A program made the position numbers and the translations under genes. Positions 37,101 through 50,229 of a stretch of DNA of 64,000 nucleotides are shown in pieces. The DNA is from Fistularia commersonii. Its lineage: Eukaryota > Chordata > Actinopteri > Syngnathiformes > Fistulariidae. How positions within the stretch are numbered: position 1 is the first letter of the stretch; the number at the start of each line of letters is the position of its first letter. Under the pieces are notes generated by a model. The model did no database searches. It was given only the letters and a program-made list of their open reading frames with translations, and was not told where the DNA came from. The stretch is taken from the NCBI GenBank assembly GCA_037954325.1, contig JBBMNZ010000001.1:11078258-11142257 (forward strand). Direction: 5' to 3'.

Positions 37101-40100
37101 GTGACTTTTTTTCACCACTGACTGTCCACAAGATTTCCAAGCAGGCAGAGTTACAGCTCTGTAGTCTCGGGGATGATAAATGTCTCCTTGCAATGTTCTT
37201 ACTTGCTCTGCCAGCTCACCACATCAACCAGATGCTCTAAAAGCACCAGGGCAAAGACATGACATGATGACATTTGGCTTTACAAATGAAAACGTGTCAT
37301 TTTACATTTGATCTCAGGAGAATCCGGTGCTGTTTTTGGTCCCTGGAGGATACAGCAATACAGCAATTAAGAGAACAACCACAGGATCACATTGGATGCA
37401 GAACCCAGCTTTGATTATTACATACAGATGACTTAAAGGGCATGAAATTATGCTTTTTCGAACACATTTAAAATGTGCTCTTTGAAAACTGCCAAGCAAG
37501 CAGGAATTTTCTCAAAACTTAAAGAATGCTTGTCATTTGTGTGGATTTGCAGCATTGGGTATGTAAATATTAACAGTTGAAGGAGGTCAATGGAACATAA
37601 AAAGAATAAAAGCTTTCATTATGGAAAGTTCTCAGCTGTTTTCCAGTAGAAGCCAATATGAAGGATCTGGGCACAGACAGAGAGGCTGTCCTCATTGTAG
37701 TAGGATCCTCTTTGATTTGTGGAGACTACAGACCTATGTTCTGCCCGAGTGCCCATCTGTGACTCATTTAAAGTCTGCTGAAATATATGCTTTGCTAAAT
37801 GTAGCAAGAGCCACAAGCTACCAGCTAAATGCTCTGCAAGGCAGGATTTAAGAGCTGCTATGGAGTTAATTTTTGGCTCAAATTCTTATTAGGTGATAAT
37901 AAGATGATGACTCGGCGCACAAATATGTTTGTGGCAAACCACAGAACTGTCTTGCTTTGGGGTAGAAAAATGCTGTAACACCATTGGGTCTGTCAAGTGA
38001 ATGGATAGATATTTGTGTGTTTGGAAAGAATACCCAGTTATAAAAAGATGTTCAAGCCAGTGCTCGTCATACTTTACAAGTGAGAATGACCTGCTACTTA
38101 TTTTTCAGAAAAAAAATGATCTGCATGTTTGTTTTGTACCTCTTTTAGTGTGGTAATACTGAATTAATGTGCAATCAAGGGTTGGTTTTAACCCCCTCAC
38201 TCAATTTGATGTATCCAATTGTTGAACTTTTTGAAAAAAAAAGTACAGTGTCACACTTTGAATCACTTTTTTCATTTTCCTAAAGCACTATGTGCAATAT
38301 ATACCCTCTATTTTTTTCCCTGGTAGCCCTTAGAAATATGCCTGCATTCTAATGAGTTCTTTCTAAATAAATCCTTAAACATGTTTTTTTAACTTGATTA
38401 AAAATATTTTGAATTAAGCATATATATATATATATATATATATATTGAATAGTGACAGAAAATATCTTCAAATGTTCAAAGATGTGGTTGTGACCGGGCT
38501 CCACCTCATTTTCACCGTCAAAAAATGAGGAACCTTGGTGTGCCATGCGTTTCTGCTAGCAAAACCTGTTGCACTGCTGTTGACTACTGTACACAAAGGG
38601 ACCAGAGATAATGCAACAAAATGTGAAAGGCAAACAACTTTGACTGTCATTAATCAACATTTTGACTTCCCTGCTGCTGCCACTCCCCAGGCATTTTTGA
38701 CATTGGTACCGGGCCATAGCCATCAGCCCCTATCAGCTGTCATTCAATATTTCAAGGAACTTGTTGTCCAACCAAACCATGTTGGCATCTAAATCTACTC
38801 AAACTTATTTATGACCTGCAAACATCCGGGATGAAATACAACATCCTAATTTCATGACCTTTCCCATATTGACAGTATCTCTAGGCTTGCGAAGCCTATA
38901 TATTTGTTTGCTCTTTTCATGAACTGAAGAGCTTTAGAAGATGGCTGGCTTGCAAACAGACAGGGCTGCCGACTCGCCTGTATAGTAAGAGAAAAATAAA
39001 GACAGTCCTTTAAATAATACAGTCTGTAGCCAATCATGGAAAACCATACACTATGCTTTTATTGTTTTTTTTTTACTCAGACACACTTCTCCCAACTCTA
39101 CATTTGCGCAAAGCACTGACCCAGAGGGTTACTGTTAATTTGGCATGGTGAAAACATGGGCCAAACTGGAATTACAGTTCTGATGAAGCCCCACCAAGGG
39201 GAGGGGCTACAGCTGCGTGAGTTGGACAGAAGGACGACACCAGTACAAAAATAATAAAAGGCTACATGTTCCTGGTGTCTATTAAAAAAGGTCTGTTGGG
39301 GTTGAAATTTGCGTGGTATGAATAATTCAATATTCTACAGTATATTTTGATCTTTTTTTAAATTCATTCCCACAATACAACTCCTCACGTGCTTTTTGTA
39401 CAGGTTTCTTATTTTGATACTAGGTATTAAAAATTATGGCTGACTGCTCTGCAAATTCAGAAATGGGTACTTTGTGTCAGAATTAATATACACAAACAAT
39501 GCATACAAAGCAAACCCTCTCCCACACCACCACAACTCCCATTCATGACTAGACTGAGTATAGAGCCTCCAGAATCACTGTCAAACCTTGCTTCAAAGGT
39601 CAGATGGCATTTTTGACTGATATAAGTAACAATATATGTAATTTCATTTTATGCATAGAAAATGAATCAGCAAGTTGTACCAAATGGAAGTTAATCAGTA
39701 GACTGTACTGCCACAGACCCTTTCTTTGCTTTACTTAAGTAAGAATATTATGATGTGACAAGAAATCAACAAATTACCAAACAAACAAAATAGACTGCTA
39801 ATACAACTGCACAATAGTCTTTTATTAACGATGATATCCTTAAGGTCACTATTAAATTTAACTTTGAGGAGCAAGCATAATTTTTTACAGCAGGCTTTTC
39901 CTCTATTTGTCACTTCAAGTTTCAAGCTAAAGTTGAACATTTGAGTCCTGACAGACCACAGCACTGTTTGTTGACATTTGCTAATTTTATTTGTACCTTC
40001 AATGGACTTATTTCTTGTTTGTTCAAATCCTTTAACATGCATCCCTTTAGAACAACCAAAAAATAATTGCAAATGTCCCTCCTCATCAACAACAGTGTGT

Positions 40101-42590
40101 GCTGTCATCAGACAGTTTGGCAGAAGGAGGTCATTTGACTGATCCAGCCCTCTTCTAACTGTTATGTTATAACTTGTCTTCCATGCCAGAATTCGGCATG
40201 TTCACTATGATGGCGCTGCTTTGTCTGGAAAAAGTTTGAGTCATTAGTAAATAACATGAAGGCTCTCTGGACTGTTGGTGTGGATTGTGTCAAGGCCTCA
40301 TTACAGGTCCTGTGGGTTATCCCTTTTTTTAAACCACAGGACAAAAATAAATTAAGAAGCAGGTTATCCACTGATTTCAGCATTAAGTTTGCTGAAGGGT
40401 TCAGTGGAGCTATAGTTTGCGAAAGTCAGGAACAAGATTTTGTATGTGAATTTATGTGGGTCTTAATATCATGCTGCAGCTTACTCGGGCAATCAGATGT
40501 TCATTTTTAGGGTCATTTTCTTCTGACTGTGTGAACACAGACCGCCTGCCTTCATAAAATATGTATAATTTGAGATAAAAGTCATTTAATTTAATCAGGG
40601 CAAGGGAATCTCTGTGCAACCTGAAAAAGGAAGTATGACATACACAGCTCCCTTCGTGTTTGTCTTTCCTCACTCATCCTATAATCGTTCACTTTCTATT
40701 GCCCTCAACACCCGTACTCCTGGCTTATCTGGCCAGTCTTGAATATGCTGTTTATTAAGCATAAACATTCCCCTCTTCTTATAGCTTGTATGCAGAGCAG
40801 GTAGAGAACCCTTCAGGTGGCTTCTCTTAACCTAAGATCTTCTCAGTCATCGCCCTTTGCCACATACTGACTCAACCACGAGTAAGTGGCCAGCCACAAT
40901 AGCCAGACGACCCTCAACATAAATGCTTATACTTCACTCACTTAAAGGTATCCCCGCTCTCTTTCAAGTTCTAATACAACACCAATGCTATTTGAAAAGC
41001 TTTGAAATCAAAATGAGGCAAGGTGAGCTGAATATGGCAGAGGTGCTGCTCGATGCTGAAAAAAAAGTCTTGTTGTCAATCAACAGGATCATATAATTTG
41101 ACAAAATGTATCCATTTAAAACATTTTCTATGAGTGCATTCAAATATATTAACCATAATATCGCATGCCACGTACCACGCGTTTTACTCCTACGGAACAT
41201 TGACATGGGAAATGGCAACGAAACATCATTTAAGACCTCTGCTCCACATCCAGCAAGTGTTGGGGCATTGGACAAAAGGTGACTGTCAGAGTGATGGAGG
41301 AAATGCTTGTCACCTCTTCCTGCTCTCAGTGCCACAAGAATGAGGGGGATGTGTCCATGTACATCAGGGCTATCCATTACTAAGTTAACAAGGCCACAGT
41401 TACCATACAAGTGAAACCAAAGGCTTACCCATTGAAGAAAAACAAATGAACACACATTTGAATTCAGACAGGTTTTACTTGGGGCCAGCAACTGTCAGCG
41501 AGCATGATCATTTCTTTATACGCGAAACAATTTATGGATATATGACAGCTTCGATCTACCTACAAATGCAGACGGTGAAACCTTTTGAGAATTTCACATA
41601 GCTCTTTCAGTTACAAGAAAATTATGACTGCAGGAATGACAGTTGGATCGAATGGAAACACAGACAGGTGAAATGCCAGCCCACTTACTTCTTCAACAGT
41701 AAATTCGGAGTGAATCAATATTATTGTGAGAGGCAAAATCACTATTCATTTTTTTCCAGAATCTGGTCTACGTGTTGACGGAACAAATGTCTCTCCCTTT
41801 TTTACTGGGTTAAGAAGATATGGATTGTACATTCCACTTACATGAAGGGATGAAAAGATGATTTGTGTACTGTAACTCCTGCCATTTCAAGCTTACTTTT
41901 CTCATTGCGAAAATGCATGCACACCATCTGACAAAAAAACAAAAAACTTTTCAGTAGCTTTGAATTAATTTATGTTTGTTAAATGTCCAGTCTATTACAT
42001 TTGTATTTGATATTTAGAAATATGATATACATATAGAAACTGTAATAAAAGACTGTTTTGAGAAATATCTGTATTAAAAAGGCACATGAAAAAAGGTTAT
42101 TATAAGTTCCTTTTAAGTTGTCTTCCAAACAAAGGCACTTGTAGTGAGTGTTGGATGTTTGAATTTCAGAATGTAGAGTATGAAGGATGGTTTGGCATAA
42201 TCTGCACTGACGAAAGTGTAGATGTTATCTGTGTTCAATCTAGGTTTAAGAGCAACAAATATCAATGCAGGAATAAGGTTACAACACATACGTGACATGA
42301 GATTAATCAAATTCAATTAAGTCAAAAGAAATACGGCAATGAATAAAATGTCGAGAAAATAATTTCAAGTCCTGTGTTTGGAACGGCATCACTTGTTACA
42401 GGCCAAAGTGCAGAGATATGTTTATAGCTTTTTAAGAACAGTTTTTAATATACTGACTGAGCCAGCTTCTCTGAATTCTACAGAAAGCACCATAAGGCAG
42501 GTATCACTTGTTATTAAGACACTTATAGTTTTATCACTGCTTACTAAGACACTTTATAGTTTCACTGAAACACTTTATAGTTTATAGTTT
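34200..42590. other. Gene desert downstream of pax1, no gene recognised
   Basis: About 8.4 kb without a recognisable gene. Open frames reach 167 residues on the minus strand at 40,988-41,491, but with no known domain, a non-ATG-like context and no flanking exon signals, so I do not call them. A (TA)n patch is listed separately. Local imperfect duplications of 'acactttatagttt' occur near 42,540-42,590. Confidence 0.6.
38419..38445. repeat. (TA)n microsatellite
   Basis: About 13 uninterrupted TA units. Confidence 0.95.
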
Positions 42591-42594
42591 ATTT

Positions 42595-42711
42595 TTATTT
42601 CTAATTCTTCCTTTCTTTTATTATTTATTACTGTTTTATATTCTGTAACTCTGGCACTGCAATTTCCTTCGGGATTAATAAAGTTGTTCTTATTCTTATT
42701 CTTATTCTTAT
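42595..42711 (+). mobile_element. LINE 3' end (Rex1/L2 type) with (TTCTTA)n tail
   Basis: The block ends 'gcaatttccttcgggattaataaagttg' followed by about four copies of TTCTTA/CTTATT. A '...tttcc.cgggattaataaagt' end with a short tandem tail is the characteristic 3' terminus of Rex1/L2/CR1-like elements in fish. Only the 3' end is present. Confidence 0.6.
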
Positions 42712-43254
42712 ATGCTCCATTGAACTGGGGCTCAACTGACAAGTGTGGAATCATCAATTTTTTTTTTTTTTGTATTTAATGTTTCAAGATACATTTAATG
42801 ATCCATCAATAGATTATAAGATAGACAAAATCTATCTTGTTTTTTTTTAGTCTTTTTTATTTTTTTTGGGGGGGGAGGCTCTTTGAATGTGAGTTACACT
42901 AATCAAGTGTGCTTGAAATAAAGTCATTATTCAGGAGCGATTCAATGAGGGGTGACATGGCTTCAAGGGAAGAAATTAAAGTCGATATGCCACGACAAGA
43001 AGCTTATGACAAGAATTCAGTTCTACAAATGCTTGTGCTTCTCCTCTGTTTCTAAATTGGCTTCACATTATTAATATATATTAGAAATTTTGATCTTGAC
43101 CTATAGCAATGTCAGAAAATCTGATTTTATTGGAACTGCATGGTGCTGACAAACAAGTTTTGGTTTTTGTTGTTTTTTTTTTTTTCTGTTTCTTATTGCT
43201 GTTGTTTTTGGGTTAGCTAGTAGAAATTGCAGGTTTGTCTTTGGTCCACTACTT

Positions 43255-43560
43255 AAACACTTATCTCACAGCTGCAGCATCATCTGGTTCAACTGGCAGT
43301 GCATAACTTTTGAAACATTGATTGTGCTCTCTGATGATGTCACCCTATGGAAACATGAATAGTGAGAATAATAATGGACCAAGGCTGCCTCCTTGTAGAA
43401 CCCCGAAACAGATGTTGTCTTTCTCCAACACGTCACCTCAAAGACTGATGAAAAAAATTCACTCTCTGCTGTAGGTTTAGCATGGTTACATAACCTGAAG
43501 GATCAACTGACTTTTTCAAGTTGGTTGTCCAAACCAGGTCTGAGAGGGAAAAAAATTGTG
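43255..43560 (-). pseudogene. Degenerate LINE reverse transcriptase fragment
   Basis: The minus-strand translation contains GVLQGGSLGPLLFSLFM followed, after a small disruption, by GDIIREHN. This corresponds to the GVPQGSILGPLLF...G-IIRKH region (RT motif B and beyond) of L2/CR1-type LINEs. The next region, where a FADD/YADD catalytic box is expected, reads SYALPVEPDD and lacks it. A stop and frameshifts flank it. This is an inactive relic on the strand opposite to the LINE tail at 42.6 kb, so they are separate insertions. Confidence 0.55.
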
Positions 43561-46500
43561 GTTTTCTGGGGTCAGAATTTTCTCAAATTTTACTGATTAA
43601 TTTAGTAAAAATGGTCTTGGATTGTGTGTTTGTTATACAATCTGGTCACAACTCTTGAAGAAATACTTTTATTTTTTTGTTAACAAAAGGTACATTTTGT
43701 AAACCAGTAACAACATTTTCCCAATTTATGATCTCCACTTGGACAAGAGTGCTGTGGGACTTGGTTTGTAACCACAGATGGGTCTTGCCAAACCTGTTTT
43801 GGATGTGACAAACAGAAAAATGACTTTGTCCCCTTTTGAACGGCTTCCATTTTTCATTGAACGGTGGGCAAATAAATGCTGAAATGCTAATTACAATCCT
43901 AATGTTGGATACCTGCCTTATCAATTAATTAGCAGCCAGAGGTTTGCAAGGCATACCTGCTTGTATTTTTTAAAATATTTTCACAAACAGGTCCCTTCTA
44001 AATCAAAGAAAATATTGGGGTTTCTGCCACCTTTGTGGATGTTTCCTACCATATTTGGTGTTTATCTGGTGTATTCAGAGTTGCAGATTTTTCAAGTCTG
44101 ACATTTTATACACATCCATCAAATCTAACACTGTCAAATAGCTGTCCAACTACTTTCATTCCTCGATGCCAGCAATAGTTCAGCAGAATCTAGTTCCTCT
44201 ATCAAGTGTTGATAGGCTACGTAGCGGACGATGAGTTCTCCCAGTCCCATCATTGCAGGTGTTTGCCTTCATGCCCAGCGACCTCGGCAAGCAGTTTTTC
44301 ATTACAGTCTGGTGAAGGAGGACCTTTAAGTCTCATCCATCCCAACAATGTTCTGGAGAGTGTGTAATTTTGAAGACTAAATTTAGGGGGGTAGGCAAAT
44401 CAGTTTTTATTCAAAGCAGACCTGACTCAAACACAGAGTCACCACACTGTGGTCAGACTTCAAACCTACTCATTATTTGCCTTTTTCATGTTCAGACTGC
44501 TTCAAATCTCCAATCCCTGTGAACATAGCTGAAAAAAAGAAACAGAGGCTTGTTGATTTTGTTTCCATCCTTGTGGGGGTCTTCACTTCTTAATAACATG
44601 CAGATTGATGGTAAAGCAGCTGATCAGGGATATGCAAAGGAAATATCTTGTTTTGGTCCAGGACTATGTTGTGAATTCAGACTTTTATTTGACATAATAG
44701 ATCATTTACTTGAATCAATACTTTTTTGTCCGCTCTTAGACTTATTTTAGCTTCCTTGCATTTTTACTTATTGTGCACGGTGCTCTCTAATGTGTTGCCT
44801 TTCAAACAGAATGAGATGAGAGTAGGCTAGATTTCATCATTAGGGTTAATCCATCAACAATGTCAGAGCACTGAATAAAGCCAAAGCAAATATGTTGTTT
44901 GCTCTGTCCTGAAGTAAATATTAGTTTGTCCAGATAATGCTACAGGCTGCTGAGGGTTTTCAAAATGCTTAGGTTACACCAGCAACAGCTTTTTTTCCAG
45001 CAGAAGAATGGCTGCCCTCTCTTTCTTCTTCTTGAAAGCCAAACATCAGTAGTCGTCTCAAGTGGCTGAAAGTTTTAGTTGATAATCCGGCCTGTCACTC
45101 AGACCCACAGTAAGATTAATGGCAGGGGAACTCCTATGTGGCAAACATCCCACTCATTCAAAACAGATACCTCTGTATGGAAAAAAAAAAAGTTCTTGAA
45201 CAAAGAACTGAAGCATTTTTATCCTTGGTTCTGGCAAATATCACAAAAATGTTAAAATTTCACTCATTCAATAAATCTATCATTTAAGAGACAGACTTCG
45301 AATGCAATTTGGACCTCTAAAGAGTTAATAACGTGCAATTTTAGGTTAATTTGGAATGCTCAATCAAAACCTCATACGATCAAATTGTTTCAACAGGTTG
45401 ATTAACTTGAAGGTTATTATCTGGAAAAGTTGGGCCTGGAAGTGAGCCAGGTCGAACTACTAGCTCAGAGGGAAAAGGGAGCCCTCTGCTGTCCAGTGCT
45501 GCCACTGGTGGGTTTGAAACACAGGCTCAGCTCTGCACTCTGCGTGCCCTGTTGCACCAGGAAGTTATTTCACAAGTTCAGGAAGAGCATGTTTGCAGTT
45601 TTTCTTCACTGGGTGGAAATCTAAATATATGCCTATAAAAAATCGGGAGATGTGACAGCGAAGAGACTGACTTCATTCTGTAACATAAATCCGAGCAAAT
45701 GTCAAATTCTAAAGAACCACAAAGTTGTGACGGCAATCAACAAAGATCAGATCCAGTGACACAGACCTCAAACAGACGCTGAAGTTTCTCAACAAATCTT
45801 GCAAATTTACAGCTGCAGAACTACTCAACGATGAAGACTACAAGATCTGGGTGCAACATTCTCAAAGATAATAGCTGAGTAACGCTGCACTAAAGCTGAA
45901 CGGAGATTAATATATCTAATTCCTCGCAGCATTGCCTTGATCTTTTGTTGTTTCAGTGAGGTATTCCATGTTTGTTTATCATTTAACAATGGGGGATTTC
46001 ATAACCCTGTGAGTATGCTTCGTGTGTGCAAGCTCATTGGGCCCTCTTTTTCTCACTGAATTCTCAAAAGCGAAAAGGAAAGACATGGCGATTGTTTGGA
46101 GCTGACTTAATTGTTGAAGACCACGACAGGAAAAACCAAGGGCTCAGCCAGTCTCAGATGCTACCATGTGATTTGCCCCTGAAAACCCTGCTCTCGCTTC
46201 AGACCCTCCGATAACCATCTTTAATGAATAGCTCTGTGCTTCAAGGAGTGCTGGATGATAGAAATCACTTCAGGAACGTTGGGGTTCAGGTCTCAATAAC
46301 AATCAGGGAATTCCATCTTAACCATTTGGATGTTCTCCATAATACCACACACTTAGAGATCTTGCAACGGACCTACACCTAAATAAAACTTGGCACTGAC
46401 AAGGCATTCTCGCCCAACTCCGGCCCCGGGATCTATCTGTCGATATGAACGCTGGCTCTTTGTTGGGGCGTTCTGATCTCAGGTGGAGATACTGCGTAGC

Positions 46501-49500
46501 TAACCGCCTTATAAAAGGCGGGATGAAGAGGCTGGCGACAAGCACAGCTCCCTGTGAGTGCGTCTGAAAGGCCCAAATTGAGCTATTTTCCCAATCTCCA
46601 GGGAGATTCCTTATCGTCTACAAAATCCAGAGTAGACTGTGTATAATTTGCAAAACACTATGCTGATACTGCAAATGAGGTTTAATAGCTGTTGAGGTCC
46701 AATTAAGCTTCATAATGTACGTTTGTGGTCTTTGATAACCAGTAGCAGAAACATTTTCTCGAAGGAAAAAAAAACACAGCAAAGAAAAGTCAGAGGGTGT
46801 CTGCTGTCATACCTGACTGATATTTGAGATTTGGCAATAGCATTGCTTAGGCGTAATGTCAAAGTAACTGGGTTTGTGTAACATGAATGCTCTTCCATTA
46901 TCTCCGTTGGAGCAATGAAAACTTGATTTCTACTTTGATAAGATGTCTGATGTAATTACGTGTTTTTAACACCTGAGATTTATGCTAACTTATGAGTTAT
47001 CCTAAACCCCAGAACAGTGTAATAAAGTGAGACTATAAGTTACTGTACTAATCTTGGCTAAAGTTGTCATCACAGTCATCAATCTTCCAGCAAATCTGTC
47101 TTAAGTACTTGCCAGTTTGATTGCAGTACATGTGGTTAAAACAGGTAAACGTGAAAAATTACTTTGCCAGTACATGTTTGGCTATGCTCAGAGGTTTGTT
47201 ACCAGGGGCAAACTGGATGTTGTTAACTCCATCCTGAAATAACAGCACTGCAAAAAATGTTCTCTTACCATTTAAAACTTTAGCAATTTTCATATCAGCT
47301 GACATCAAGCTGACATTTCTGCACACAAGCATTAAAAATTAGGATTTGCTGTCCGTATTCCAAAGTGAAAAATTAAAAAAAGCCTTTCTATCAGTTTGCA
47401 ACAATATTTTTGCTTTGTTTCCTGAAAGATAGAAATATTAGGTTTCTCATTTTTCCATTAGAGGGAGGCACATCTAGGAAAAGAATAAAAGCTGGAGTTG
47501 GAATACTGGTGACAGAAAAGCTTTACCTGGTGTGACAGGCGGTGACCTGCCCTGAACTGGTAAGGCCTTAACCTCTTACCTAAATGAAAAGAGACATAAG
47601 ATGATAAGGCTGATCCAGGTATGAGAATTTGTGTCCTGACCCTAAATTGAAGATATCACAGAGACCTTATTAATTTGAAGTCACTGAAGTAATGTGACCT
47701 GTCTTGAATGCTGGATGAGGAAAAGAAGGGTGACAAAACCGAAGAACTGGTTATCCCACTTGGGGTGAAACACATGGAGTTCCGTCTGACTGAAGATAGG
47801 CTGAGCAATCACATTCCCATCCGCTAGTGAAAACGGATATGGTGTTGACCATTCACACGACACAAAGGCATTCCCCGTGCTCAGGTGAGTATCACTCAAC
47901 TGAGCATCCTGAATCACTTAACTAAATATTGTGAGTGTTGGTCTTTACATCTGAGCTTCTGTCTGTTTGCACTAAGAGCCAGAGGATTATAAGTTGAGCA
48001 CTCCGTATGGGAAGGGACATGGGGGGATATTCTTTCCAGTAACAAGTTAGACAAAGACATTTTCTGGCTAAAACAACATCTTAATGTACTTCACAGATTT
48101 TCTGTCTAAGGCTTTAAAAGGTCTACATGAATATTAGGGCGACATGGACAAGTATATACAGTATATATAAAATAATGTCACTTAACATGACGTACGTAAA
48201 GGGTGCCGTATATTTACTTGAAATACTTTACCCCAAAGTATTGCATGTATAACATCTCATAGAGTTTTCACTTGCAAATATTTCTACATCCGTATGCAAC
48301 ATAATTGAGTCAGTCTTTTCAGTAAATGAAATACTCCAACATAACAGCAATTAATTGTGTGACTAGGATCTAGTTCTGTAATGATCAACGTGAGCTGGGA
48401 TATTTAGTGCTGCAAAGTAAGCCAGATGGGAGGGAAGATCTTTCTCTGTGGCTAAAGGGATGCAGCATGAGCCAAAAGGAGAATTAGAGTAAGTTACAAC
48501 ATGTCAGCACATCCTCATATCATTTATTTTCCACTGGTTTGGATGGATGTGGGTAAGTTAATTGCTGACGATTTTAGAAAAGTCCTACGCATGCATTCTC
48601 GTCCACGAACTTCTTTAAAATGAGACCAGATGGTTATTTTTTTTTGAAACAGCTGAGAATATGCTTTTTTTTTCAGTTTTTGTCTTGAATTTTCAAATAT
48701 GCCTTCCAACACCATTTGAGGTTCGCGATGGAATAACCATAAATACTCTTTAATATGATTTCTTATTTGGTCATAGATGATCCTATTGTTTGAAAGAAAG
48801 GCTTTGGATTCATTCGCTCATATGAAAAACGAATGCCACCTTTGCAGTATAAAACATATATAAATCCTCATTACTATCAACATTTTTTTACTGCACTGAA
48901 ACAGAACTGCCAAAAGGTGATTTTTACCAGTGTCATCTAATCTGAATGGGCCAATGTTCAAAATAATTGTGCAGGGTTTGTCGCACATGAGGGCATATTG
49001 ACTTTGTGCAGTCAAGGGAGAAATCTCCATGTATGAAACAACCACGTGGGTGGTAAAGGAGGAATATAGAAATGGAACCTGAAAAGCAGAAAAACAGATA
49101 GTATGTGTTAAAATTTAATGTACTAATTCCTGCAGCATCTTCAGTGCTGTCATTTTTGAAAATGTACCTGTCACTTAACATTAAATTGTCAAGGATACTG
49201 GCTATAGGTTAAAAAATTTCTCAAGCTGTTCACTGGAACTGTAACCCTGTTGAATGGCTGATGTGTTCTTCTAGTGGTAAAATCTCAGTGCAGACAAAAA
49301 GAATTCTTTATTGCAAAGCTTCACCTGATATTATCTTGTGTATTCCAGTGAAAGTATTTTTTGTTATTTAGTTTTGTCACGCAAGATAATATGATTAAAA
49401 GTTGCATAAGACACTTGAGAACTATATTGGAAGGCATCAATTGATGTTCAATTTAACAGATAATTTCTTTTTTTGTATTGATGCTTGTGAAAAAAAAAAA

Positions 49501-49855
49501 TTGAAAGTTGGAAACATCAAATGGTCAGCGCTGTGTTATTAATGCTTTCCGTCAATCTTTTAGTGAGCCCTCTTTTTCCGAAGCCATTTAACTTAATACA
49601 CTTCAGATGCCTGTTTTTAGAGTTGGTAAAGGATGCTGAAGTCCTGACTCTTTTGGTGAAAGGCAAGACTGTTTTTCATAGAGGATAAATATATGTTAAA
49701 TGTCGGGCTATGATCTGCTTTTATAAAGTGATGAGAAACATTTTGTGGTTGGTCCTTGTGCCTCATGCTGGACTGTCAGATTTGACTTCCTTAGGTTTTG
49801 TGACCAATGGACAGTAACTGTTTTTTGGGAAAGCTGGTGAAAAACATATGAAACA
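43561..49855. other. Intergenic sequence, no gene recognised
   Basis: About 6.3 kb, mostly AT-rich. A CpG-richer island-like patch at 46,320-46,560 holds a palindromic TATA motif (listed). No exon, tRNA or complete transposon recognised. Confidence 0.6.
46504..46521. promoter_or_regulatory. Palindromic TATA motif in a local CpG-rich patch
   Basis: CCGCCTTATAAAAGGCGG: the 7-base arms CCGCCTT and AAGGCGG are perfect complements around ATAA, and TATAAAA lies inside (46510-46516). About 200 bases upstream are unusually CpG-rich for this desert. It could be the promoter of an unrecognised transcript or a conserved element. Confidence 0.3.
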
Positions 49856-49897
49856 CAGACACGCAGATACACACACATCGACTCAATGTATCAATAT

Positions 49898-49971
49898 AAA
49901 TATATACATATATATATATACAAATATACAAATAATATATATATATATGTATATATATATACGAATGCGTG

Positions 49972-50002
<31 letters not shown>

Positions 50003-50058
50003 GCATTTGTATATATCTATATCTATCTATCCATCTATCTATCTATCTATCTATCTAT
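49898..50058. repeat. (TA)n / (TATC)n low-complexity region with a large palindrome
   Basis: TATA-type repeats include an inverted repeat: ATACGAATGCGTGTATATA (about 49,959-49,977) against TATATACACACGCATTTGTAT (about 49,992-50,012). The intervening (TA)n could extrude as a cruciform. A (TATC)n run follows at 50,021-50,058. Confidence 0.85.
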
Positions 50059-50102
50059 ATAAATGTGTTCGTATATATCCGTATCTATAAGTATATAATA
50101 TA

Positions 50103-50110
50103 TGTGTGTG

Positions 50111-50157
<47 letters not shown>

Positions 50158-50160
50158 GTG

Positions 50161-50222
<62 letters not shown>
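50103..50222. repeat. (GT)n microsatellite
   Basis: About 60 GT units with three GC interruptions. It ends in TATGCATGACACC. Confidence 0.97.
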
Positions 50223-50224
<2 letters not shown>

Positions 50225-50229
50225 CATGA

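Noticed and set aside
40988..41491. 167-residue minus-strand frame
   Set aside because: Longest anonymous frame in the window, but with no domain, signal or conserved motif visible; consistent with chance.
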